From NCBI GenBank assembly GCA_944320415.1, contig CALUHJ010000005.1:62001-126000 (forward strand): DNA of 64,000 bases, read 5' to 3'. Source of the DNA: an uncultured Bacteroidales bacterium (GTDB lineage: Bacteria > Bacteroidota > Bacteroidia > Bacteroidales > P3). Positions 11,524 through 18,967 of the stretch are shown here, piece by piece. The notes under the pieces were generated by a model. It worked only from the letters and a program-made list of their open reading frames with translations. It did not search any database and was not told where the DNA came from. Position numbers and translations under genes: made by a program. Numbering within the stretch: the first letter of the stretch is position 1; every line of letters begins with the position of its first letter.

Positions 11524-12062
11524 AAGCTTCCTAGCAATGCCGCAGAGGTGAACCCCACTGCTTTCAATTCCTCAAATTTATCTTCACTGACGCCGGACAA
11601 GGCAACGACCTTGTCATCTATTATTCCCTTTCGTGACGCTTCCATAAGTTCTTCTTTCGTAAATCCGGCCCTGTATCCCTTTTTGCTTATGCTGTCAAAA
11701 ACCGGAGAAAGAAAAAGATAATCCATTCCTTTTTTTTCTTCCTCTATTTGATGAATCGAGTGACATGAACACGAAAGTCTGAGACCGTTGGCATCCAATG
11801 GCGGAAATTTGTTTCTTCCATTAAGATGTATGCCTCCAACATTCATCGTTTTCGCAAGCTCGTGATGGTCATGCAGACTCATCCTTGCCCTGTATTCTTC
11901 TCCGAACAAGGACAGCCACTGACGCATACGTTCATACGAAAAGCCGGGTTTGCGTACATGAAAGTAAGTTATGTAACCCGAATCCAAAAGCGATATTATC
12001 CTTTCCTTTTCTGCCTGCACGTTATCGTGCTCCGGAATGGTTATTCCTATCAACCGCCACAT
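11514..12062 (-). CDS. Second ThiE/TenI-fold protein
   Basis: A 182-residue thiamine-phosphate-synthase-like TIM barrel: YFHVRKPGFSYE (strand with HxRKP in place of QLRxK), LHDHHELA, GGIHLNGRNK, YLFLSPVFDSISKKGY and the C-terminal VVALSGV...[12 protein letters not shown]. The frame stays open to 12209, but the upstream part is antiparallel noise over thiS; the ATG at 12062, overlapping thiS by 13 bp, gives a normal N-terminus (MWRLIGITIP). Extra ThiE/TenI copies are common in Bacteroidota thiamine operons. It may be a thiazole tautomerase or a second ThiE; sequence does not decide. Confidence 0.85.
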   Translation of the reverse strand: MWRLIGITIPEHDNVQAEKERIISLLDSGYITYFHVRKPGFSYERMRQWLSLFGEEYRARMSLHDHHELAKTMNVGGIHLNGRNKFPPLDANGLRLSCSCHSIHQIEEEKKGMDYLFLSPVFDSISKKGYRAGFTKEELMEASRKGIIDDKVVALSGVSEDKFEELKAVGFTSAALLGSLWN

Positions 12063-12253
12063 GTCGCACCTATTATCGTTATGTTGTCCCCCTCTTTCAA
12101 AAACGTTTCCTGCCAGAGCTTGCGGTTTATTACCTTCGTTCCTACGGCAACGGCAAACGAACCGTTCTTTTCTATAGGTATGATGTCCAACAGACGGCAG
12201 ACCGAACAATTGTCTTCAATTTCAATTTCTTTTTTATTCACGATTACCTTCAT
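12050..12253 (-). CDS. thiS: Sulfur carrier protein ThiS
   Basis: Ubiquitin-like carrier of 67 aa that ends in the required Gly-Gly (IIGATCGG), adenylated by ThiF and thiocarboxylated before donating sulfur to ThiG. The ATG at 12253 (MKVIVNKKEI) lies inside the 3' end of thiD, overlapping it by 20 bp; the end overlaps the next gene by 13 bp. The frame also opens at a TTG three codons earlier. Confidence 0.95.
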   Translation of the reverse strand: MKVIVNKKEIEIEDNCSVCRLLDIIPIEKNGSFAVAVGTKVINRKLWQETFLKEGDNITIIGATCGG

Positions 12254-13085
12254 AAACAACAAGTTTTTGAGGATTGAAAAAATGATTTAAACTGCCATGA
12301 CCTCTCCCGAGATTCAGATACATTGAATTCTCTATCGCATTATATACAAAGGTTTTTGCCTTTTGTATAGCCACAGGCATTTCATGGCCCAATGCGCAAT
12401 AGGATGCTATTGCGGAGGAAAGCGTACAGCCGGTCCCGTGAGTGTTTCTTGATTCCAGTTTTTTGGAATCAAATTCCAGAAAAACGGATTCTGAATTCAA
12501 AAAAATGTCTTTTGAAAAGAGATTTTGCAAATGACCTCCCTTTATCAGCACCTGCTTTGCACCGAGAATGTTCTTTATGTACAGCGCGGCCTGACGCATT
12601 TGCTCCTCATCGGTGATTTGTTCCATGTTGCACAAAAGGGATGCTTCCGCAAGATTCGGGGTTATCAGGTCGGCCAAAGGAAACAACTCGTCCGTCATTG
12701 TTTTTATGGCCTGTCTTTGGGCAAGTGTTGCGCCGCTTGTTGCCTGCATTACCGGGTCAAGAATGATTCTGCCCTTGAAATCGACTTCTTTCAATGCGTC
12801 CTTTACCGCATGTGTCGTTTCCTCATTGAACAACATGCCTATCTTTATTGCGTTCACTTCAAGGTCTTCCATTACTGCCCGTATCTGAGATAGAACATCC
12901 GAATACGGAACGGGATGGATTTGTTTTACTCCCAAGGTGTTTTGACTTGTAATCGCCGTTATGGCCGAGCATGCGTAAAGTCCCAAGGCCGAAATTGTCT
13001 TTATGTCGGCCTGAATGCCGGCTCCTCCCGAGCTGTCCGAACCCGCTATGGTCAGGACGATTCTTGCATTTTTTCTTTCTGACAT
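12234..13085 (-). CDS. thiD: HMP/HMP-phosphate kinase ThiD (with repeat-derived insert)
   Basis: Phosphorylates HMP and HMP-P to HMP-PP. The 283-aa ribokinase-fold protein starts LTIAGSDSSGGAGIQADIK and keeps the anion-hole motif NTHGTGCTLSSA near 216-227. The ATG at 13085 is chosen; an in-frame TTG lies at 13103. Residues about 186-213, just before that motif, are encoded by repeat locus C and read NLFSKDIFLN then SESVFLEFDSKKLES, a charged, 7-residue-periodic loop unlike the short turn usual in ThiD. It is the first gene of the operon, directly after the TPP riboswitch. Confidence 0.95.
   Translation of the reverse strand: MSERKNARIVLTIAGSDSSGGAGIQADIKTISALGLYACSAITAITSQNTLGVKQIHPVPYSDVLSQIRAVMEDLEVNAIKIGMLFNEETTHAVKDALKEVDFKGRIILDPVMQATSGATLAQRQAIKTMTDELFPLADLITPNLAEASLLCNMEQITDEEQMRQAALYIKNILGAKQVLIKGGHLQNLFSKDIFLNSESVFLEFDSKKLESRNTHGTGCTLSSAIASYCALGHEMPVAIQKAKTFVYNAIENSMYLNLGRGHGSLNHFFNPQKLVVYEGNRE
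12446..12529. repeat. 21-bp-period repeat array, locus C (inside thiD)
   Basis: Plus-strand cores at 12446 (TTCTTGATT), 12467 (AATCAAATT), 12488 (ATTCTGAAT) and 12509 (CTTTTGAAA), exactly 21 bp apart, within the thiD reading frame. It encodes a 28-residue loop upstream of the NTHGTGCT motif without shifting the frame. Confidence 0.85.
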
Positions 13086-13139
13086 GATAAAAATACGTTT
13101 CAAACGAAGGTTTATGCGTATGCGGGCGAGACAAACAAC

Positions 13140-13206
13140 TTTTCCTGGTCGGCATTACCCAACCGGTCAAAGGGTATAATCTCAGCCCACAAAGTAAGCA
13201 CCCCTA
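13140..13206 (-). promoter_or_regulatory. TPP riboswitch (THI element)
   Basis: On the minus strand the core elements occur in the known order: GGGGTGC, GGCTGAGAT, ATACCC, a CCGGTTGGG arm and GTAATGCC. These are the conserved thiamine-pyrophosphate aptamer elements. It lies 55 bp before thiD, downstream of a -7 box, and so should repress the whole eight-gene operon when TPP is abundant. Confidence 0.95.
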
Positions 13207-13253
13207 AATGTTCTGGTACAATAAAAAAACGCATTAACCGTTTTAATACGGTG

Positions 13254-13261
13254 CAAAGATA
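13254..13261 (-). promoter_or_regulatory. Promoter -7 element of the thiamine operon
   Basis: TATCTTTG on the minus strand, about 50 bp before the riboswitch aptamer. A TTTG (complement of 13286-13289) is 24 bp upstream, longer than the usual 19. Confidence 0.65.
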
Positions 13262-13313
13262 GTTTTTTTGTTTCAGAGAAGAGAACAAATTGTATAAATA
13301 AAAATTAAAAGAG

Positions 13314-14189
13314 ATGAAAAAGTGTTTTTTGGCAGTTATGGTTGCCGCTTTATTCGGCTTTACTGCTTGTAACAGTAAGAAAATGGAAGAGCAGTTGATA
13401 ACTCAAAAGGCGTTGAACGACTCCATCGAAGCAGCTTTGGCTTCTAAAAATGCCGAGGTTGAGATGCTGTTCCAACAATTGAATGAAATAGAGGAGAGTT
13501 TGAGCGTGGTTACATCCAAGTATACGGATGTATCCAAACTAAAGAACAAGACGGGTGAGGTAAATGCGGATACACGTTCGAGAATCACGGCTCAAATCCA
13601 GGATATAAACGAGTTGTTGAATGCCAACAAGCAGAAGATAGACAAAATAAACGGTCAACTAAGGAAATCCAATGCTTCAAACAAGGAACTTAATACTTTT
13701 GTTGCCAACCTTCAAAAGAGAATAGCTGATCAGGAAGAAGAAATTCAGTTGTTGACCACAGAGTTGCAGAAAAACAAGATAGTGATTGAGAATTTGAACA
13801 AGAACCTTGACGAACTGAGCAAACAAAATCAAAGCAAGGATGAACAGATAATGAAAATAGAGGAAGAGAAGAATTCCGCATACTATATTGTAGGCACAAA
13901 AGATGAACTTGAGGAAAAAGGTATCATAAACAGAAAGGGTGGATTTTTGGGAATAGGAAAGAAGAGTTCGGTAAGCAGTGATTCTGATTTGAAGGAATAC
14001 ATGAAGATAGACATAAGGAGAGTTGATGAAATAACTTTGAAGGGAGAGAAAATAAAGATACTTACAACGCATCCTACATCTTCATACAAGCTTTTGGGAG
14101 ATCAGAAGAAGCCTGTTGCATTGAAAATAACGGATCCGTCGTCATTCTGGGAAAAGAGCAAGTTCCTGGTTATAGAAGTTGACGATTAA
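13314..14189 (+). CDS. Coiled-coil lipoprotein
   Basis: 291 residues with a lipoprotein signal: MKKCFLAVMVAALFGF followed by TAC-N, so Cys19 would be lipidated and the protein anchored in the envelope. Residues about 25-195 are a near-continuous, Lys/Glu/Asn/Gln-rich coiled coil. The C-terminal 90 residues are globular (YYIVGTKDEL, then TTHPTSSYKL). This layout recurs in Bacteroidota as an uncharacterised family; I cannot assign a function. It is divergent from the thiamine operon and ends at a terminator at 14222. Confidence 0.88.
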   Translation: MKKCFLAVMVAALFGFTACNSKKMEEQLITQKALNDSIEAALASKNAEVEMLFQQLNEIEESLSVVTSKYTDVSKLKNKTGEVNADTRSRITAQIQDINELLNANKQKIDKINGQLRKSNASNKELNTFVANLQKRIADQEEEIQLLTTELQKNKIVIENLNKNLDELSKQNQSKDEQIMKIEEEKNSAYYIVGTKDELEEKGIINRKGGFLGIGKKSSVSSDSDLKEYMKIDIRRVDEITLKGEKIKILTTHPTSSYKLLGDQKKPVALKITDPSSFWEKSKFLVIEVDD

Positions 14190-14221
14190 ACGGATAAGGG
14201 AGATTTTGTTCATATTATCAG

Positions 14222-14260
14222 GCGGGATAATGTCTTGTAAGGGCATGTCCCGCTTTTTTA
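14222..14260 (+). terminator. Rho-independent terminator after the coiled-coil lipoprotein gene
   Basis: GCGGGA (14222-14227) pairs with TCCCGC (14248-14253), followed by six T. Confidence 0.8.
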
Positions 14261-14274
14261 TTGGAAATAATTTC

Positions 14275-14282
14275 TATCTTTG
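14275..14282 (+). promoter_or_regulatory. Promoter -7 element for the barrel/S8 protease pair
   Basis: TATCTTTG matching TAnnTTTG, followed by CAATATG; the gene starts 29 bp downstream. Confidence 0.65.
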
Positions 14283-14310
14283 CAATATGTAACGTCAAAA
14301 AATTATTATT

Positions 14311-15228
14311 ATGAGAAAATTATCATGTTTTATTTTGATTGCGATAGCATTGCCTTTGATTGCGGTTTCACAAGAAAAAACCAAAAGTTCGCAAGTATTC
14401 ACTTTTGATATAAACGGAGCTCGTGTAGGTGACACTACATTGGATTTGAATCAAATGAAGATAAACGTAAAGGATGGTGTATTGGAAATAACTGTACCTG
14501 ACAGTACGACGGAGTATAAGGGTTACAGTAGGATAGAGGAAAGTATTTCCATAACTGACGAAGTAATAGACAATATAGGCAAGTTGTCCGATATTGCCGG
14601 TAATAAAAGAAAATCGAGATTCGAGACTTCATGGGCAGGATTGGAGTTTGCGTATTTGAACTATGCTGATTTTGCCGGTGACTACAACAGTGATTACAGA
14701 TTATCCGGGGGTTGGCGTTTTTCGTGGAATATTGTAGATATAGAGATTCCTTTTTCAAAAACATGCGGTTTGCTTACAGGTATAGGATATCAGTCAGACG
14801 TGATGTTTGCAAGCAAAGCCAATAAATTTATTTCAAGAATGTTTGTTGATCAGGCGACAGGAAATGTTGACTATACTGCGTTTGAAGATGCTCAAAAGGC
14901 CAAACTGGTGGCAAGGTATATAACTTTGCCTCTCATGTTCGAATGCCAGAATAACGATGGCAGCTTTAAATTCGACATAGGAGCTATTGTGGGATGGAAT
15001 TTCTACACAAGGCTGAAAGCGGAATTTGTAGAGGAGAATGTAAATTCGGAAACCAAATTCAAGGATGCAGACACCTTTATGATGAATGACTTTAAGGCAG
15101 AGGGAACTATAAGGTTTGCGTACAAGAGTTGGCAGTTGTTTTTCAACATGAGTTTGACTCCTATGTTTGATACGGATATTCACGACAGAATATACCCTTA
15201 TACGGTAGGTGTTAATTTGTTATTTTAG
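14311..15228 (+). CDS. Outer-membrane beta-barrel protein (PorT-like)
   Basis: 305 aa with an N-terminal signal peptide (cleavage probably after AVS-Q). The body, from residue 110 on, alternates amphipathic strands (SWAGLEFAYLNY, GGWRFSWNIVDIEI, GLLTGIGYQ, FKFDIGAIVGWNFY) and ends in ...YTVGVNLLF, the terminal aromatic expected of an outer-membrane barrel. The first 90 mature residues resemble a periplasmic plug or linker. It is 8 bp before the S8 protease gene, so the two are co-transcribed. Function unknown; a role in handling the protease is only a guess from context. Confidence 0.82.
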   Translation: MRKLSCFILIAIALPLIAVSQEKTKSSQVFTFDINGARVGDTTLDLNQMKINVKDGVLEITVPDSTTEYKGYSRIEESISITDEVIDNIGKLSDIAGNKRKSRFETSWAGLEFAYLNYADFAGDYNSDYRLSGGWRFSWNIVDIEIPFSKTCGLLTGIGYQSDVMFASKANKFISRMFVDQATGNVDYTAFEDAQKAKLVARYITLPLMFECQNNDGSFKFDIGAIVGWNFYTRLKAEFVEENVNSETKFKDADTFMMNDFKAEGTIRFAYKSWQLFFNMSLTPMFDTDIHDRIYPYTVGVNLLF

Positions 15229-15236
15229 AAGGTAAT

Positions 15237-17390
15237 ATGAAAAAGACTATTTTATTGTTGATTTCAATCATCAATTCTTTTGTTTTGTTTTCCCAAAGTG
15301 TAGGCAGCGGATTGCAATGTCTTATGTCCAACAAAAACAATGTCAAGTCAGGTGTATCCCTGTTTGCGGACAGATTCTCATTTTTGGAGATAAATGGAGA
15401 GAGATACGTTTCTCTAATAGCCAAGATTGCAAATGAATCGGCAGTTTCGGATTTGGAACAAATGGGATGCAAGGTATATTCCAGAAGCGGGGACATAATT
15501 ACATTGAGAGCCAAGGAAGAAACATTGGAAAATTTGGTACATTACAAGGGATTGTTGAAAATAGAGACGGCGCGCAAGATTACCTCTCCCTTGTTGGATG
15601 ATGCGATAGAGGATATCAATGCCGATTATGTTCATCAGGGACTTGAATTGCCTCAAGGTTTCGATGGAGAAGGTGTTATAATAGGTATAGCCGATTGGGG
15701 TTTTGACTATACGCATCCGGTATTTTATGACACTCTCATGCAGGATTACAGGGTGATAGCGGCATGGGATCAGTATCGTTTGGCCGGCAATCCTCCCGAA
15801 GGATTTGACTACGGCAGTGAAATAGTTGGAAAGGATGCCTTGCTTGCGGCCCAATGCGATACCAACAATATCTACGACAGAGGTTATCATGGCACGCATG
15901 TGGCTTCCATTGCCGCAGGTGGAGGTGCTTCAACTCAGTACAGAGGGGTGGCTTACGGTGCTCAACTGCTCTTTGCCACATGGCTGATAGACGAAGCCGC
16001 CGTTCTGGATGCATATACATGGATGAAAAATGTGGCGAAGGCTCAGAACAAGCGTCTGGTTGTAAACAACAGTTGGGGAATTTATCATTTCGGATATATG
16101 GACGGAAGTTCCATGTTTGACGAGTTTGTTTACAATATGTCTCAAGAGGACAGTGTCGTGTTCGTAAGCAGTGCCGGAAACAACGGGGGGTCAAAATTCC
16201 ATCTCAAGGCTCATTTCGATTCCCGTGATACGGTGAGAAGCGAGATAAGATTCGACCTTCCACAGTCCAGTTCCGATGATTATTGGGGACAAACCATTAC
16301 AATGGTCGGCGACAGTCTGCAGGAATTTTCCGCAAAGTTGGAATTGTACTCCAACAATTGGGAACTGCTCAATTCAACTGAATGGCTGACTTCGGATGGA
16401 AGCGTTTTGGAAGAGTCTTTTTTCGTTTTCAACGAAACGGACAGTCTTGTATACAGGGCATCTTCGGCAATAAACCAGTCGAATGAAAGGCCGTTGATGG
16501 AATGGGAAGTAGGATTTACCAATCCCAACAGTGTGGCACACGTGGTTTTGGTGGTAACGGCTGAAAACGGCAATGTACACGCATGGAACGTGGCATGCCT
16601 GACAACCGGTGTAGGAAACTGGGGATTGCCTTTTGAATGGCATGGTTACGGATACATATCCGGTGACAGCGAATATGCAATAGGAGAACCGGCTATAGGA
16701 CGAGGTATGATAGCCGTGGCAGCGCACAAGAGCGGAAGAAGGAACAGCAGTTCGGCTGTTTCAAACCTGGCGTCTTTCTCAAGTGCAGGACCTAATCTTT
16801 GTCCTTATCAAAAACCTGAAATATCAGCTCCCGGCGTTCTTGTCGTTTCCGCAATATCTTCTTTTGCGACAGAACCGCCTGCATATTCGGCAGAAACAGA
16901 ATTCTATTCCAAGACATACGGATTTGCTTCACTTTCAGGAACATCCATGTCTTCTCCGGTTGTTTCGGGAATTGCAGCGCTTGTTTTACAGGCAAATCCC
17001 AATCTTACGCCTTCGCAGGTGAGGGAAATATTGACTTCCACCGCATATACGGACCGCTTTACGGGTGAAGTTCCTAACGTAAAGTGGGGATATGGCAAGG
17101 CAAACGCATGGCAGGCAGTAAAAAAGGCTAACCAGTTGGTGGGTATGGAACAGATAAATGCGGATTCCCATATATGGCTTTACCCTAACCCTGCAGGCGA
17201 TTTTCTGTTCATAAACACTAACCTGAGGGATTGTATGTTGCTTTCCATAACAGATTTGACGGGTAGGGAGGTAATGTCGTTGAACAGAAAGACTGACGGA
17301 ATAGACATAAGCAATCTTGCAGCAGGAAGTTACCTTCTCAGAATCAAGGATGAATCTAAAATATTGACTATTAAGTTTGTAAAACAATAA
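15237..17390 (+). CDS. Secreted S8 (subtilisin-like) serine protease with T9SS type A sorting domain
   Basis: 717 aa. Signal peptide 1 to about 20, propeptide-like region to about 120, then a subtilase domain with catalytic D153 (IADWGFDYTHP), H218 (GYHGTHVAS) and S570 (GTSMSSPVVSG); SSAGNNGG at 311-318 supplies the oxyanion Asn. An insert of about 150 residues (340-490) interrupts the domain. The C-terminus carries the YPNP motif and IDISNLAAGSYLLRI, a type A sorting domain, so the protein should be exported by T9SS to the surface or outside. All catalytic residues are present. Confidence 0.95.
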   Translation: MKKTILLLISIINSFVLFSQSVGSGLQCLMSNKNNVKSGVSLFADRFSFLEINGERYVSLIAKIANESAVSDLEQMGCKVYSRSGDIITLRAKEETLENLVHYKGLLKIETARKITSPLLDDAIEDINADYVHQGLELPQGFDGEGVIIGIADWGFDYTHPVFYDTLMQDYRVIAAWDQYRLAGNPPEGFDYGSEIVGKDALLAAQCDTNNIYDRGYHGTHVASIAAGGGASTQYRGVAYGAQLLFATWLIDEAAVLDAYTWMKNVAKAQNKRLVVNNSWGIYHFGYMDGSSMFDEFVYNMSQEDSVVFVSSAGNNGGSKFHLKAHFDSRDTVRSEIRFDLPQSSSDDYWGQTITMVGDSLQEFSAKLELYSNNWELLNSTEWLTSDGSVLEESFFVFNETDSLVYRASSAINQSNERPLMEWEVGFTNPNSVAHVVLVVTAENGNVHAWNVACLTTGVGNWGLPFEWHGYGYISGDSEYAIGEPAIGRGMIAVAAHKSGRRNSSSAVSNLASFSSAGPNLCPYQKPEISAPGVLVVSAISSFATEPPAYSAETEFYSKTYGFASLSGTSMSSPVVSGIAALVLQANPNLTPSQVREILTSTAYTDRFTGEVPNVKWGYGKANAWQAVKKANQLVGMEQINADSHIWLYPNPAGDFLFINTNLRDCMLLSITDLTGREVMSLNRKTDGIDISNLAAGSYLLRIKDESKILTIKFVKQ

Positions 17391-17501
17391 TTTTCCGTTT
17401 TGTCAAAAATAATTTGATTTGATTTGACGGAAATATGAATAAAATGTCTAATTTTGACAGTTGAAATAAAATGAATTAAGAATTTAATAATTTACAAGAC
17501 A

Positions 17502-17882
17502 ATGAACATTCCAGCAAATGTTAAGTATTCGGACGACCATGAATGGTTGAGAATAGAGGGAGACCAAGCTTATGTAGGCATAACGGATTATGCTCAACAC
17601 GAATTGGGAGACATAGTTTTCGTTGACGTTGATACCGTAGGCGAAACAATAGAGAAGAACGGAGTATTCGGTACAATAGAGGCGGTTAAGACAGTTTCCG
17701 ACTTGATGATGCCTGTTACGGGAGAGATATTGGAATTCAACGAGGCATTGGAAGATAATGCGGCAGCCATTAACTCTGACCCTTACGGAGAAGGTTGGAT
17801 TATTAAAATAAGACTTGCAAATCCGTCAGAGGCAGATGCTTTGAAAGATGCGGATGCCTATTCCAAATTCATAGGATTGTAA
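17502..17882 (+). CDS. gcvH: Glycine cleavage system H protein
   Basis: 126-aa lipoyl carrier that shuttles the aminomethyl group between P, T and L proteins. The lipoylation lysine is K63 in [11 protein letters not shown]; the N-terminal YSDDHEWLR and C-terminal [13 protein letters not shown] are canonical. ATG at 17502. No gcvT or gcvP is adjacent. A terminator follows at 17903. The 111-bp gap before it holds an AT-rich imperfect palindrome (17398-17440) but no gene. Confidence 0.98.
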   Translation: MNIPANVKYSDDHEWLRIEGDQAYVGITDYAQHELGDIVFVDVDTVGETIEKNGVFGTIEAVKTVSDLMMPVTGEILEFNEALEDNAAAINSDPYGEGWIIKIRLANPSEADALKDADAYSKFIGL

Positions 17883-17902
17883 TATATCATTAATTATGAC
17901 TG

Positions 17903-17942
17903 ATGCTCGAAAACTGTACGTGCGTTTTCGGGCATTTTTTTT
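17903..17942 (+). terminator. Rho-independent terminator after gcvH
   Basis: ATGCTCGAAAAC (17903-17914) pairs with GTTTTCGGGCAT (17924-17935), one G-T pair, then a T run. Confidence 0.85.
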
Positions 17943-17950
17943 GTTTTCCA

Positions 17951-18385
17951 ATGAAAAGGTGCAGATTTTACCGTATTGCTTTTGTTTCATGGACCGTTTT
18001 CATCATGATTCTGTTGCTTTTGCCAAGCAGTCTGTTTTCCGACAGAAAGATAGAAGCGATAACGATTCCGTATAGCGACAAGATAGTTCATTTCTTTCTT
18101 TTTTCGGTATTTGCCTTCTTGTTGAATATTTGCCTTAAGAGGGAAACAAATCTTGACAGAGGAAGAATAGTCCTCGTTTGTATTTTATCCTCGTTTGTTT
18201 ACGGTTTGGCAGGAGAGGTCTTGCAATATCTTACATACGACTTGTTCAAAAGGACATTCAATCTGTATGATTTGTTGGCGGATGTGCTCGGGGCTTTGTT
18301 TATCCTCGGTTTTCTAGAATCAAGAAAGAAAAAAATGAATTCAGAAAAGAAAAAAACGGATTCAGAAAAGAAATTTCTGAATTGA
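17951..18385 (+). CDS. VanZ-like membrane protein with repeat-derived tail
   Basis: 144-aa small membrane protein with four hydrophobic segments, a basic start (MKRCRFYRIAF), PYSDKIVHFFLF and AGEVLQYLTY...FNLYDLLADVLGA, the signature of the VanZ-like family (function generally unknown). The ATG at 17951 is used. The last ~21 residues (RKKKMN, SEKKKTD, SEKKFLN) are encoded by repeat locus D and form a highly charged tail beyond the normal end of the family, after the final helix. Confidence 0.85.
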   Translation: MKRCRFYRIAFVSWTVFIMILLLLPSSLFSDRKIEAITIPYSDKIVHFFLFSVFAFLLNICLKRETNLDRGRIVLVCILSSFVYGLAGEVLQYLTYDLFKRTFNLYDLLADVLGALFILGFLESRKKKMNSEKKKTDSEKKFLN

Positions 18386-18401
18386 GAAAAGGAAAAATCG
18401 C
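18318..18401. repeat. 21-bp-period repeat array, locus D (3' end of the VanZ-like gene)
   Basis: Cores at 18318 (AATCAAGAA), 18339 (ATTCAGAAA), 18360 (ATTCAGAAA) and 18381 (ATTGAGAAA), exactly 21 bp apart. Here the cores are in direct rather than inverted order. The stop codon of the VanZ-like gene (18383-18385) lies in the fourth unit. Confidence 0.88.
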
Positions 18402-18432
18402 AGTATGGAAAAAAGATTTTTTTTCGAAATGA

Positions 18433-18462
18433 TTTGGGAATCAAAAATAATTGGTATCTTTG
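18433..18462 (+). promoter_or_regulatory. Promoter of rpsO
   Basis: TTTG at 18433-18436 and TATCTTTG at 18455-18462, 18 bp apart, close to the TTTG-N19-TAnnTTTG consensus. It leaves an untranslated leader of about 80 nt, long enough for S15 autoregulation, though no specific structure was identified. Confidence 0.75.
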
Positions 18463-18550
18463 CAAACTCATAGCGGAAGGGTTGGTTTTGAGGGTTAGGT
18501 GCTGTGTTTTTGTGATAAAGGTTATTGTATAAATATTAAGTGGGTAGAAT

Positions 18551-18820
18551 ATGTACTTGACAACTGAAAAGAAAAAAGAAATTTTTGCGGAGTATGGTAA
18601 GAATGCATCCGATTCCGGCTCAACGGAAGCGCAGGTGGCTTTGTTTACTTACAGAATCCAGCATCTTACCGAGCATATGAAAGAGAATCACAAGGATTTG
18701 TTCACAAAGAGAGCTCTTGTGAATCTGGTGGGAAAAAGAAGAAGACTGTTGGATTATCTTAAAAGGAAGGATATAGAGAAATATCGTGAACTGATAAAGA
18801 AATTGGGTATCAGAAAATAA
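18551..18820 (+). CDS. rpsO: 30S ribosomal protein S15
   Basis: 89 residues, exact family length, with DSGSTEAQVALFTYRI and the C-terminal KRRRLLDYLKR...YRELIKKLGIRK. It binds 16S rRNA early in 30S assembly. The order rpsO-pnp is widely conserved; here the two are separated by a strong terminator at 18851, which would make pnp expression depend on readthrough or a separate promoter. Confidence 0.99.
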   Translation: MYLTTEKKKEIFAEYGKNASDSGSTEAQVALFTYRIQHLTEHMKENHKDLFTKRALVNLVGKRRRLLDYLKRKDIEKYRELIKKLGIRK

Positions 18821-18850
18821 TTTCTTTCGGTTTGCTATGAAAGACACGGG

Positions 18851-18880
18851 AAAGGCAATTAGCTTCTAATTGCCTTTTTT
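18851..18880 (+). terminator. Rho-independent terminator between rpsO and pnp
   Basis: Perfect 12-bp stem AAAGGCAATTAG / CTAATTGCCTTT with a CTT loop, followed by a T run. Confidence 0.9.
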
Positions 18881-18967
18881 TGTATTGTAGGTAAGGAGCT
18901 AAGAAGCAATTAAAAGTAATCCGGGCAGGCTCCGCTTGGAAGAGGTAAAAAAAGAAAAAAGTAAAGG

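Noticed and set aside
12062..12209. Longer N-terminus for the second ThiE-like protein
   Set aside because: The extra 49 codons overlap thiS in another frame and encode no ThiE-like sequence; the ATG at 12062 gives a normal start.
17398..17440. Possible eleventh copy of the 21-bp repeat after the S8 protease gene
   Set aside because: AATTTGATT occurs once, but the neighbours at +21 and -21 do not match the cores. The region is an AT-rich imperfect palindrome and may be only a terminator or a decayed copy.
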